Below, one piece after another: positions 18,469-27,081 of a stretch of 64,000 bases of DNA. Every line of letters starts with the position of its first letter. Within the stretch, counting starts at the first letter, position 1. Location: positions 1,027,402 to 1,091,401 of the forward strand of contig NZ_FQYU01000001.1 in the NCBI RefSeq assembly GCF_900141855.1. Reading direction: 5' to 3'. The notes under the pieces are model-generated. The model saw only the letters and a program-made list of their open reading frames with translations, was not told where the DNA came from and made no database searches. The stretch is from Pseudozobellia thermophila. Its GTDB lineage: Bacteria > Bacteroidota > Bacteroidia > Flavobacteriales > Flavobacteriaceae. The position numbers were made by a program, and so were the translations under genes.

Positions 18469-19362
18469 ATGGACCGAAGAAGATTTATCGAAAGAGCATC
18501 AGTTTTGGGAGGCTTGGCCATAACGCCATTGTCTTATTGGCCAATCTTAAACAAGCCTCGGTACAAAATGGGCTATCAGTTGTTCTCCATCCGCGATGAA
18601 ATGGCGAAGGACCCGGTCAATACCCTAAAGGCCTTAAGGAAAATGGGCTATCAAGACTTTGAAATCTATGGTTTTGATGAGGGGAAAAAGGCGTATTATG
18701 GTTTTAAGGCCTCGGAATTCAAGCGCATTCTAGACGATTTGGGGCTAACGGTCTCCAGTGGCCATTACGGGTTTTCACCTTATTTGAACAAAGGCGATGA
18801 CGAGTTGAAATACTATGTAGACCGATGTATCGAGGGGGCGGGTACGTTGGGAAGCAAATACATCACCTGGCCCTGGATCGCTCCCGAACAAAGGACCATC
18901 GAAAATTTTAAGTTGATGGCCCAAAAGTTGAATGCCATAGGGGAACAGGTAAACAAGGCAGGCCTCGGTTTTGCCTACCACAACCACGGTTTTGAGTTTG
19001 AGGACCACAATGGGCAGAACGGCTTCGATATTATTGTAAACGAAACCGACCCCAAATTGGTAAAGCTTCAGATGGACATGTATTGGGTGATGCATTCCTC
19101 AAAATACACTCCCCAAGAACTGATTGATGCCCAACCGGGGCGCTATGTCATGTGGCACATTAAAGATATGGACAAAACCACCCGCGATTATACCGAACTG
19201 GGCAATGGGTCTATAGATTATACCAAACTGCTGCCAGACCCGGTCAAATCGGGACTGGAATATTATTATATAGAGCAAGGGGGCAATTATTCGGTAGACG
19301 CTACCAAGAGTGCTTCTCAAAGCGCCAAATTTTTTAAAAGGCATCTTCAGAAACTTCTGTAG
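18469..19362 (+). CDS. Sugar phosphate isomerase/epimerase-like TIM-barrel protein, exported
   Basis: A 297-residue protein of the AP-endonuclease-2/xylose-isomerase TIM-barrel superfamily. It has a twin-arginine-like start (MDRRRFIERASVLGGLAIT), suggesting export after folding with its metal. Likely metal and active-site segments are GYQDFEIYGF, YHNHGFEFED (residues about 165-174), LQMDMYWVMHS and WHIKDMD near the C-terminus, the last giving a His two residues before an acidic cluster. The substrate is unknown; relatives act on keto-sugars and inositol derivatives. It is followed after 215 bases by a membrane cytochrome gene, and may belong to the same catabolic set. Confidence 0.85.
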   Translation: MDRRRFIERASVLGGLAITPLSYWPILNKPRYKMGYQLFSIRDEMAKDPVNTLKALRKMGYQDFEIYGFDEGKKAYYGFKASEFKRILDDLGLTVSSGHYGFSPYLNKGDDELKYYVDRCIEGAGTLGSKYITWPWIAPEQRTIENFKLMAQKLNAIGEQVNKAGLGFAYHNHGFEFEDHNGQNGFDIIVNETDPKLVKLQMDMYWVMHSSKYTPQELIDAQPGRYVMWHIKDMDKTTRDYTELGNGSIDYTKLLPDPVKSGLEYYYIEQGGNYSVDATKSASQSAKFFKRHLQKLL

Positions 19363-19577
19363 CGTGTTTTAAACGTTTCAAATAAGGCCCGATATCCTTT
19401 TTGAGATCTATTTGTTTCTGGTTCTTTTTAACGGATTCAAACTAGCTGTTTGATCCTTCTTTTTAATAGAACTTAAGAACTTAGCTGTGAATTCATTAAA
19501 TTCAATGCGATTTCAATTCGATATGCCAAATTGTGCTTTTGGGAATTGAGATTAAACCAACCAGACTAATTTGATTC

Positions 19578-22412
19578 ATGGAAGACTTCAATTGGATATT
19601 TAAATTTCTAGGTAGGCTACACCCCTTGCTCGTACATTTCCCCATAGGCCTATTGGTGGTGGCCCTTTTCTTGGAATTATTGACCCTGGGTGGAAAAAGG
19701 CCGGGACTCCGGGAGGGCATTCACTGGATGGTCTTCTTGGGAACGGTTTCGGCCGTACTGTCCGCTTTGTTTGGCTGGCTGTTGCGAAACCAAGAAGATT
19801 ATAGTGGCACTTTGGTAGACAACCATCAGTATTTGGGTATCGCTACGGCCTTATTCGCCATTATAACCTTGGCCCTGTTGCGAGGAACCTTGAAGGGAAA
19901 GTTACCGCATTTTCGAATTTATAGGATCTCACTCCTATGTACTGTTATCCTGTTGACCTTGGCGGGTCACTTGGGGGCGAACCTTACCCATGGCGAAGAT
20001 TATTTGACCAGTGTTTTTACGGATGATAAAACGGCTTACGATGAAGGAAAGGGCTTGGAACTGCTCGCCGAATTGAAGCGGACCGATACCTTGAGTGCCG
20101 CCCAACAAGACCGATTGAATTTGGAGGTCAGGGCCATCCTTGCGCATAACTGTTACCAATGCCATAGTGAAAACAAACAAAAGGGAGACCTTGTTCTAGA
20201 CAGTAAGGAAGGGGTTTTCAAAGGGGGCGAATCGGGAGAGGTAGTCATAGCGGGTAATCCCGATCGGAGCGAATTGTACCGACGAATTACCCTTGCGCCG
20301 GACCACGATGAGGTGATGCCCAAGAAGGGCAAAGTGCTAAAGAAAAGTGAAATAGCCCTTATCGGCCTGTGGATCAAAAATGGCGCCCATTGGTCGGACC
20401 AAGAGGTAAAGGTCTTTCCCGAGGCCGAGCTGGCCCTCGTTAAGCCCGTTCTTCCGGAGTCGGATGAAAAACACCCCGTCGATAAGTTGATAGGGAACTA
20501 TTTTGACCAACAAAATAAGGAGTGGCCCCCACTAGTGGAAGACCGTGTTTTTGTTCGAAGGGCCTATTTGGATATTGTAGGCCTCCTGCCCCCAAAAAAG
20601 GCCGTAGATTCATTCGTTAAAAATACCCGCCCCGACAAACGGAGCGTTCTTATTGACTCCTTGTTGGCCGACGGCCACAACTACACACAGCACTGGTTGA
20701 GCTTTTGGAACGACCTCCTTAGAAACGATTACAGCGGAACGGGATTTATCACCGGGGGTAGAAAGCAAATTACCGATTGGCTGTATAACTCCCTTCTCCA
20801 TAATAAGGGCTACGACCAAATGGTAAAGGAATTGATCGATCCTTCCCCGGAATCCGAGGGCTTTATAAAGGGCATTCAATGGCGTGGGGTGGTCAATGCC
20901 AGCCAGCGTACCGAAATGCAGGCGGCACAGAACATTGGGCAATCGCTACTGGGGGTCAATGTAAAATGTGCCTCCTGCCACAACAGCTTTGTGAGCAACC
21001 TCACCTTGGAACAATCCTACGGTTTTGCCTCGATTTTTGCCGATTCGGTACTGGAGCTCAACCGTTGCGACAAACCCCTGGGCAAAATGGCAGAGGTCGG
21101 TTTTCTATATCCTGAACTGGGCGATGTCAAGGCCGAGAATGTACAAGAGCGTTTGTTTAAACTGTCGCAAGTGATGGTAAAACCCGAAAATGGCCGCTTG
21201 TACCGCACAATTGTCAACCGCTATTGGGCCAAGCTTATGGGACGTGGCATTGTCGAGCCCCTCGATGAAATGGACAATCAGCCCTGGGATCGGGATCTCT
21301 TGGACTGGCTGGCTTCCGATTTTATCGATTCGGGCCATGACCTTAAGCACTTGATCAAACGCATCATGACATCGAAAGCCTATCAATTGGCCGCGGCCAA
21401 TTACGAACGGCCTGACGAGGTCAAGGAAGATTATGTCTTCAATGGACCCTTGTTGCGTCGATTGAGTGCCGAGCAGTTTTCCGATGCCGTAAGCCAAGTG
21501 TTTTTTCCGGTCTTCCATGCTGTTGAATACGACCCTTCGGGCCAAAAACCTACCGCCCAGCGTATATGGCATCGCGAAATCAAGTTTGATCGCGATGTGC
21601 TCCCGGAACCCGGAAAGAGGTATTTTAGAAAATCGTTTGTGATACCGGCCAAGAACATCCTCGAAGCAAAAGCCCTTATTTCGGTCGATCATGCCTACAC
21701 CTTATACATAAACGGAGAGCAAGTGGCCCAAGGTAACGATTGGAAGCGTGTGGGGAAAATCCATGTAGGGCGATTTTTAAGGCCGGGAAAAAACCTTGTG
21801 GCCATTGAGGGCGTAAATGAGGGGGTTATTGCCAATCCTGCAGGTGTTTTGTTCGCAATGGAAATAGAGTTTGATGACGGGCACAAAATTAAAGTTGATT
21901 CCGATACCAGTTGGAAAAGTTCCGCCGAACATCCCAACGGGGCGTGGACGGCCGTTGACTTTGACGATACGGCTTGGGGTCAGGTTAGAAATTACGGCCA
22001 TTCGAACTGGGGCAAGTTGGTCGGGTTTACCTTTGAGGATGACCGCAGCGGCTTTGCCAGGGCAAGCCTGGTCAAGCAACATTCGTTTTTGAAGGCACTC
22101 GGTAGGCCCAGCCGTGAGAACGTGACGACCTCTAGGGATCAACAAGCTACCCTCCTTCAAGCCTTGGAACTTACCAATGGCGAATTTTTTAACAGTGTGC
22201 TCGAGGAAGCCGCCGAGCTTTGGATCGAAAAATTCGGAGGTGAGGGCCAAAAGATAGTCGATCATCTCTATTGGAATACCTTGGGAAGGAATCCCTCGGA
22301 AAAGGAAAGGAACCTCCTGCTAAGTGTTTTGGGCGATAGGCCTAAAAAGGAAGACGTGCAAGACGTGTTCTGGTCTACCGTTATTCTTCCTGAATTCCAG
22401 TTTATTAATTAA
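19578..22412 (+). CDS. Membrane-anchored Planctomycete-type cytochrome/DUF1549/DUF1553 protein
   Basis: A 944-residue multidomain protein. Residues 1-140 hold four membrane helices of DUF2231 type. A cytochrome domain follows with haem motif CYQCH (192-196). DUF1549 covers about 300-510 and contains a second motif, CASCH (464-468), and DUF1553 occupies the C-terminal third. Within the latter, residues about 675-815 look like an inserted jelly-roll carbohydrate-binding domain (DHAYTLYINGEQVAQGNDW). Such proteins are abundant in Planctomycetes and occur with DUF1501 partners, as here, 24 bases downstream. A role in periplasmic electron transfer linked to oxidation of an algal compound is plausible but unproven. 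The haem motifs argue for c-type maturation outside the cytoplasm. Confidence 0.85.
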   Translation: MEDFNWIFKFLGRLHPLLVHFPIGLLVVALFLELLTLGGKRPGLREGIHWMVFLGTVSAVLSALFGWLLRNQEDYSGTLVDNHQYLGIATALFAIITLALLRGTLKGKLPHFRIYRISLLCTVILLTLAGHLGANLTHGEDYLTSVFTDDKTAYDEGKGLELLAELKRTDTLSAAQQDRLNLEVRAILAHNCYQCHSENKQKGDLVLDSKEGVFKGGESGEVVIAGNPDRSELYRRITLAPDHDEVMPKKGKVLKKSEIALIGLWIKNGAHWSDQEVKVFPEAELALVKPVLPESDEKHPVDKLIGNYFDQQNKEWPPLVEDRVFVRRAYLDIVGLLPPKKAVDSFVKNTRPDKRSVLIDSLLADGHNYTQHWLSFWNDLLRNDYSGTGFITGGRKQITDWLYNSLLHNKGYDQMVKELIDPSPESEGFIKGIQWRGVVNASQRTEMQAAQNIGQSLLGVNVKCASCHNSFVSNLTLEQSYGFASIFADSVLELNRCDKPLGKMAEVGFLYPELGDVKAENVQERLFKLSQVMVKPENGRLYRTIVNRYWAKLMGRGIVEPLDEMDNQPWDRDLLDWLASDFIDSGHDLKHLIKRIMTSKAYQLAAANYERPDEVKEDYVFNGPLLRRLSAEQFSDAVSQVFFPVFHAVEYDPSGQKPTAQRIWHREIKFDRDVLPEPGKRYFRKSFVIPAKNILEAKALISVDHAYTLYINGEQVAQGNDWKRVGKIHVGRFLRPGKNLVAIEGVNEGVIANPAGVLFAMEIEFDDGHKIKVDSDTSWKSSAEHPNGAWTAVDFDDTAWGQVRNYGHSNWGKLVGFTFEDDRSGFARASLVKQHSFLKALGRPSRENVTTSRDQQATLLQALELTNGEFFNSVLEEAAELWIEKFGGEGQKIVDHLYWNTLGRNPSEKERNLLLSVLGDRPKKEDVQDVFWSTVILPEFQFIN

Positions 22413-22436
22413 AACCACCCGATAAAGGCAGCAGCT

Positions 22437-23885
22437 ATGCAAGAAGACAATAAGCGAAGGGAGTTCATCAAAAAAATGGCGGCAGCAAGCTTGTCGGCAT
22501 CGGCCACATCGATTCCCGTGGCCAGCTTTTTAGGCTCCTGCTCCCGACCTGTCCAAAAATTGGCATCCACTGCAGATACCGTTATTCTTTTGTGGATGGC
22601 AGGGGGTATGGCCCATACCGAGACCTTCGACCCCAAGGCCTACGTACCCTACGAAAAGGGGGTCGAGAGCAAAAGGGTGCTCAGTACCTTCCCCAAAATA
22701 CCTACGGTGGTTGACGGACTCCATTTTTCAAAAGGATTGGAATCCATAGCCGGGGTAATGGACAAGGGGGCGATCATACGTTCGTACAAGTCGGCCGATC
22801 TGGGGCATATCCTGCATACACGGCACCAATACCATTGGCATACGTGCTACGAGCCGCCACAATCGGTCCAAGCACCCCATATCGGTGCGTGGATCGCCAA
22901 GGAACTCGGACCCAAAAATCCCGTGATTCCTCCTTTTATAGCTATGGGACAACGCTTTACCGTGGGTGAGGCCGAAGAACTCAAGGCCTTTCATTCCGCG
23001 GGTTTTTTGGGTACTGAATTTGGTCCGTTCTTGATTCCTGATCCGGCGGGGGGACTTGAAAGCGTAAGACCCCCGAAAGGGATGTCGCTCAAACGTTTTG
23101 AGGCCAGGTACAAGCTTTATAAGGAACTGGCCGATAAGAGCGGTTTTCTAAAACAGGGAAGTGACTACCAAAAAGAATCGCTCATGCGCTCTATGGAACA
23201 ATCGTATCGTCTTTTGAACTCCCCGGAAGCTAAGGTTTTTGATCTGTCGCAAGAACCAAAGGAGGTCTACGATACCTATAATACGGGGAGGTTTGGTCTC
23301 GGTTGCCTTCTGGCGAAACGTTTGGCCCAGAATGGAGGCCGGTTTATCAGTGTGTCTACCGAATATGAGCCTTTTTTGGGGTGGGATACGCACGAAAATG
23401 GCCATATCCGCGCCAAGAAGATGAAGGAGTTGGTCGATAGGCCCATTGCCCAGCTCATTAAAGACTTGGATGAAAGCGGGCATTTGGATAGAACACTGGT
23501 TATTTTGGCCAGTGAATTTAGCCGTGATGCGATTATGGAGGGAAGACCGGGCGAGACCGTCAAAGACCAGGTCGATCAACCCGATATTATCGAAGATGAA
23601 AAATTTTATGGTATGCACCGCCATTTTACCGATGGCAGTTCCATTTTACTGTGGGGCGGAGGAGTCGAAAAAGGGTTGGTATACGGCAAAACGGCCGATG
23701 AAAGGCCCTGCTCTTCCGTAGAAAACCCCGTAGTTATCGATCAGGTCCACCAGTCGATATACCATGCCCTGGGCATTCACCCCGAAACGCACTATACTAT
23801 TGAGGGGAGACCGTTTTATACAACGCCCGACGGGCAAGGAAAACCGATTTTGGATTTGTTCGGCCAACCGGTCGGCAAGTCTTGA
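22437..23885 (+). CDS. DUF1501 family exported protein
   Basis: A 482-residue protein with a twin-arginine-like N-terminus (KRREFIKKMAAASLSASATS), also compatible with a lipoprotein Cys at FLGSCSRP. The body has DUF1501 features: ILLWMAGGMAHTETFDPKAY near the start, HTRHQYHWHT in the middle, then FISVSTEYEPFLGWDTHENG and VILASEFSRD. This is the alkaline-phosphatase-like fold of the sulfatase superfamily, but without a CxPSR-type formylglycine site. DUF1501 genes almost always sit beside DUF1549/DUF1553 genes, as here. Function in the family is not established. It is probably co-transcribed with the preceding gene. Confidence 0.85.
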   Translation: MQEDNKRREFIKKMAAASLSASATSIPVASFLGSCSRPVQKLASTADTVILLWMAGGMAHTETFDPKAYVPYEKGVESKRVLSTFPKIPTVVDGLHFSKGLESIAGVMDKGAIIRSYKSADLGHILHTRHQYHWHTCYEPPQSVQAPHIGAWIAKELGPKNPVIPPFIAMGQRFTVGEAEELKAFHSAGFLGTEFGPFLIPDPAGGLESVRPPKGMSLKRFEARYKLYKELADKSGFLKQGSDYQKESLMRSMEQSYRLLNSPEAKVFDLSQEPKEVYDTYNTGRFGLGCLLAKRLAQNGGRFISVSTEYEPFLGWDTHENGHIRAKKMKELVDRPIAQLIKDLDESGHLDRTLVILASEFSRDAIMEGRPGETVKDQVDQPDIIEDEKFYGMHRHFTDGSSILLWGGGVEKGLVYGKTADERPCSSVENPVVIDQVHQSIYHALGIHPETHYTIEGRPFYTTPDGQGKPILDLFGQPVGKS

Positions 23886-23938
23886 GTCACCAATGAGTCA
23901 GTACTCTTTAACGTATCGTATACAAGGAGGTAGCAACT

Positions 23939-24022
23939 AAAAAAGAGCCTTACCGGTTAAGACAAGACTCTTTTACGAGAACACTATATGAAAATGAAAA
24001 AATTTACTTCCTTTATTATTAC
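23939..24022 (-). ncRNA. Putative small RNA, copy A (about 84 nt)
   Basis: A predicted minus-strand transcript that shares its sequence and layout with a second copy at 26899-26981. It begins just after a TATGTTTG promoter box and ends in a hairpin plus T-run. The hairpin is formed by 23941-23951 and 23964-23974. At pair 48/67 the plus strand has a C-A mismatch, whereas the minus-strand RNA has a G-U pair, which supports the minus orientation. About 30 bases in the middle (23972-24001) are identical between copies. Short reading frames in the two copies differ in frame and sequence, so a peptide is unlikely. No Rfam family can be assigned by eye. Confidence 0.6.
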
Positions 24023-24026
24023 ATGA

Positions 24027-24057
24027 CAAACATAGGGTAGGGGTAGGTCTGGTGCAA
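24027..24057 (-). promoter_or_regulatory. Promoter of small RNA copy A
   Basis: On the minus strand, TTG (24055-24057) is followed after 20 bases by TATGTTTG (24027-24034), a full match to the Bacteroidota -33/-7 consensus. The same boxes at the same spacing precede copy B. The upstream bases TTCACATCA are also shared. Confidence 0.65.
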
Positions 24058-24224
24058 TATTTTGATGTGAACGGCCTTAAATCTGTTGTGAAACAAGAGG
24101 GATTTGTTATTTGAAAGTTGACAATACCAAGACCTTTTTCCTTTTTAGGCTTTACGGGCCTTTTTGTAAAGTCGCTTTTTTCGTAGATTCATAGGCGCAT
24201 AAAGTGCATTAAAGAATTCCTTAT

Positions 24225-24692
24225 ATGAATAATACACTTTCACTTCATGTAAATGGCAAGGATTATGAAATCGATATAGACCCCGATACACCATTGCTTT
24301 ACGTGCTTAGAAATGAGTTGGGCCTGAACGGGGCCAAATTCGGGTGTGGCCTGCAACAATGCGGGGCTTGCACGGTCTTATTGGATGGGGAGTCCCGTCT
24401 TTCGTGCCAATTGCCGGTACGTGAGGCCGTGAAGTTCAAAATACGGACTATCGAGGGCTTGGTTCGGGACGATGGGAGTTTGCACCCGGTACAAGCCGCC
24501 TTTGTAAAGGAACAAGCGGCCCAGTGTGGCTATTGCCTCAACGGAATGGTAATGGCATCGGTGGCCTTGCTCGAAGGCAACAACAATCCTTCAGATGACG
24601 AAATACGCAAAAAGCTCGCTATTAACATATGCCGTTGCGGGGCACACTCCCGTATTATCAAAGCGGTAAAGACTGCAGCACAAGAATTATAG
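24225..24692 (+). CDS. 2Fe-2S subunit of a xanthine dehydrogenase/isoquinoline oxidoreductase-type hydroxylase
   Basis: A 155-residue iron-sulfur protein of the CoxS/IorA type. The plant-type 2Fe-2S centre uses C41, C46, C49 and C61 (GCGLQQCGACT, then SRLSC). The second centre, in a four-helix bundle, uses C101, C104, C136 and C138 (CGYC and CRC). It would pass electrons from the molybdenum subunit encoded four bases downstream. There is no FAD subunit gene, which fits two-subunit periplasmic enzymes that donate to cytochromes. It has no signal peptide, so export would be by piggy-back on the twin-arginine signal of its partner. A small hairpin (24150-24171) lies in the leader. Confidence 0.92.
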   Translation: MNNTLSLHVNGKDYEIDIDPDTPLLYVLRNELGLNGAKFGCGLQQCGACTVLLDGESRLSCQLPVREAVKFKIRTIEGLVRDDGSLHPVQAAFVKEQAAQCGYCLNGMVMASVALLEGNNNPSDDEIRKKLAINICRCGAHSRIIKAVKTAAQEL

Positions 24693-24696
24693 GCCC

Positions 24697-26877
24697 ATGG
24701 AAACTACCCGAAGAGAATTCGTAAAGAAGCTTGGTTGTATAAGTATAGGTTTTTCATTGGCGGCGCCCATTACCCTTTCGTGTGAAAACCAGACCGCACC
24801 CCTAACGGAAAAGTCGCTGGACAAGAATGATATCAACTCATGGCTTCAGGTGTTGGAAGACGGAAGAATACGTATCTACACGGGCAAGCTCGAGCTGGGG
24901 CAAGGTATAAGTACGGCCGTAAAACAGGTAGCGGCCGAGGAATTGGACACTTCTTTGGACATGATCGAGGTCAATATGGCCGAAACAGGGGTAACGCCAG
25001 ATGAGGGTTTTACCGCCGGAAGTATGTCGATTGAATCAAGCGCCATGTCCATTCGCCAAGCAGCCGCCTCGGCCCGTGAGGCGATATTGAAGTTGGCGGC
25101 CCAAAAATGGCGGATACCCGTGTCCGAACTCTTTCTGAAGGACGGCAGGGTCAGGGGGAAGGATAAGGAAGCGACCCTCTACGAACTCTTAAAGGGCAGG
25201 CAGATCGAGGGAAGTTTGGACAGTTCCGTTGAATTGAAGGGAAAAACGGTACGGAAATACGTGGGCCAACCCCTTCCCCGAAAAGATATCGAAGCCATGG
25301 TTAGGGGAGAGGCGGTATTCGTACAAGACCTAAGGTTCCCACGCATGGTACATGCGCGGGTGGTACATCCCCCTGGCTACGCTTCAAGAATTGTTTCTAT
25401 GGACGAGGACGCAATCCAAAAATTACCGGGCTTGCTCAAAATTGTGAGAAAGGGCAACTTCGTAGGGGTCATCGCGGAAAAGGAATACGGGGCCATTCAA
25501 CTAAAACGGAAAGTAGATTCATTTATACAATGGGATACATCCCCTGGTTTGCCGGATCAATCGGCCTTGAAATCCCATCTAAAAGCCCTGCCCGCCGATG
25601 TGGAGGTACACGAAGATCGTGGAAATGCGGAAAAAGTCCTGAAGGAATCGACCACTCAATTGACAGCCTCGTTCTTTAAGCCTTATCTGATGCATGCTGC
25701 TAACGGCCCCTCATGTGCGGTGGCTTTTTTCGACAATGAAAGACTTAAGGTTTGGTCGCATTGCCAGGGGGCATATCCCCTGAGGCGAACCTTGGCCAAG
25801 TTGATGGAAATGCCCGAAGATTCGGTAAATGTGAAAGCTGTGCCGGGATCAGGTTGTTTTGGTCATAATGGGGCCAATGATGTGGCGGCCGAAGCGGCAT
25901 TGTTGGCGCGCGAATTTCCGGGCAGGCATATTCGATTGCAATGGATGCGGGACGATGAAAACGGATGGGAACCTTTTGGTACCGCTATGATGGTTGATTT
26001 AAGGGCGTCCTTGGACGACAAGGGAAAGATTGCGGCTTGGAATTGCGATGTATGGTCGGATGGGCACAGCAACCGGCCGAACGAAAATCCCAATACGCTC
26101 CTGCCCGCCCATTTTTTGGAAAGGGACTATGGCCACCCCGGAATCGGATATCGTGGCGGGGCTTGGCGAAATGCCGCACCCTACTATACCATCCCCAATT
26201 TAAAGGTGCGTTCGCATATGTTTCAGGGGCCCTTAAGGGTTTCTTCGCTCCGTAGCCTCGGCACTTATACCAATATTCTGGCCGTGGAATCCTTGATGGA
26301 CGAGCTGGCCGAGCAGGCCCAAAAAGACCCTATTCAGTTTCGTATCGAGCACTTACGCGATGCCAGGGCAATAGAATGCATCCAGAAACTTCAAAAGCAC
26401 ATCGCCGACGTGACATTAGGGCAAAACGAGGGATTGGGTGTGGCCTTTTCACGGTATAAAAATGAAACCGTCTATTGTGCCATGGCGGCCAAGGTATATG
26501 TAGACAGGGGTACAGGAAAGGTAAGGGTTAAAAAGTTATGGGCGGTAGTCGAAGCGGGAGAGACCATTAACCCCGATGGATTAAAAAACCAGACCGAGGG
26601 CGGAATGATCCAATCGGCCAGTTGGGCATTAATGGAAGAGGTCAAGTTCGATCGCAAACATATTACCAGTCTCGATTGGGGCTCCTATCCTATGTTGAGG
26701 TTTCCGGATACGCCAGAGGTCGAGGTCGAGGTGATCGACCGTCCCGACCAACCTCCGGTGGGTGCCGGAGAGGCCTCCATGGCACCGACCACTGCAGCTA
26801 TCGTAAACGCCATTTACCGCAGTACAGGCGTTCGTGTTAGAACCTTGCCGGTAAACAGGGAACTACTCAGGGCTTGA
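24697..26877 (+). CDS. Molybdenum-cofactor subunit of an aldehyde/xanthine-type hydroxylase (IorB-like)
   Basis: A 726-residue large subunit. It has a twin-arginine signal (TRREFVKKLGCISIGFS) ending near LSCE, where a Cys could also be lipidated. The molybdopterin-binding fold includes YTGKLELGQGISTAVKQVAA (from about residue 60) and the C-terminal GAGEASMAPTTAAI, whose E692 corresponds to the catalytic Glu of the family. Lacking the FAD domain, it resembles isoquinoline 1-oxidoreductase and periplasmic aldehyde dehydrogenases. Electrons may flow to c-type cytochromes such as the haem protein encoded at 19578. The substrate is unknown. Two small-RNA-like elements flank this gene pair. Confidence 0.9.
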   Translation: METTRREFVKKLGCISIGFSLAAPITLSCENQTAPLTEKSLDKNDINSWLQVLEDGRIRIYTGKLELGQGISTAVKQVAAEELDTSLDMIEVNMAETGVTPDEGFTAGSMSIESSAMSIRQAAASAREAILKLAAQKWRIPVSELFLKDGRVRGKDKEATLYELLKGRQIEGSLDSSVELKGKTVRKYVGQPLPRKDIEAMVRGEAVFVQDLRFPRMVHARVVHPPGYASRIVSMDEDAIQKLPGLLKIVRKGNFVGVIAEKEYGAIQLKRKVDSFIQWDTSPGLPDQSALKSHLKALPADVEVHEDRGNAEKVLKESTTQLTASFFKPYLMHAANGPSCAVAFFDNERLKVWSHCQGAYPLRRTLAKLMEMPEDSVNVKAVPGSGCFGHNGANDVAAEAALLAREFPGRHIRLQWMRDDENGWEPFGTAMMVDLRASLDDKGKIAAWNCDVWSDGHSNRPNENPNTLLPAHFLERDYGHPGIGYRGGAWRNAAPYYTIPNLKVRSHMFQGPLRVSSLRSLGTYTNILAVESLMDELAEQAQKDPIQFRIEHLRDARAIECIQKLQKHIADVTLGQNEGLGVAFSRYKNETVYCAMAAKVYVDRGTGKVRVKKLWAVVEAGETINPDGLKNQTEGGMIQSASWALMEEVKFDRKHITSLDWGSYPMLRFPDTPEVEVEVIDRPDQPPVGAGEASMAPTTAAIVNAIYRSTGVRVRTLPVNRELLRA

Positions 26878-26898
26878 TTTCCACAAAAGGTATTCAAC

Positions 26899-26981
26899 CA
26901 AAAAGAGCCCTGTCTTTCGACAAAGCTCCTTTACGAGAACACTATATGAAAATGAAAAATTTACTCTTGGTTAATAATCAC
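26899..26981 (-). ncRNA. Putative small RNA, copy B (about 83 nt)
   Basis: The second copy of the element at 23939-24022, also on the minus strand and convergent with the 3' end of the molybdenum subunit gene. Its terminator is well formed: 26905-26914 pairs with 26919-26928 around a four-base loop that reads GAAA in the RNA, and five T follow. Pairs 09/24 and 10/23 are C-A mismatches on the plus strand but G-U pairs in the minus-strand RNA, again supporting this orientation. The stem sequence differs from copy A while the fold is kept, and the central 30 bases are identical apart from one A in a run. Confidence 0.6.
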
Positions 26982-26985
26982 ATGA

Positions 26986-27016
26986 CAAACATACGGGGCT
27001 TGGCCAAGAGCCGCAA
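26986..27016 (-). promoter_or_regulatory. Promoter of small RNA copy B
   Basis: On the minus strand, TTG (27014-27016), 20 bases and TATGTTTG (26986-26993) reproduce the promoter of copy A, although the spacer sequence has diverged. Conservation of boxes and spacing over a changed spacer suggests selection for transcription. Confidence 0.65.
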
Positions 27017-27081
27017 CAAAATGATGTGAAGGTCCTCATTTATGTGGTGTGCAATCGATTCTTTGTTATTTGGGCGGTGGA

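Noticed and set aside
23990-24026. Short plus-strand peptides starting at the shared ATGAAAATG in the two repeat elements
   Set aside because: A one-base length change in the A-run puts the two copies in different frames, so the conserved unit is not a peptide.
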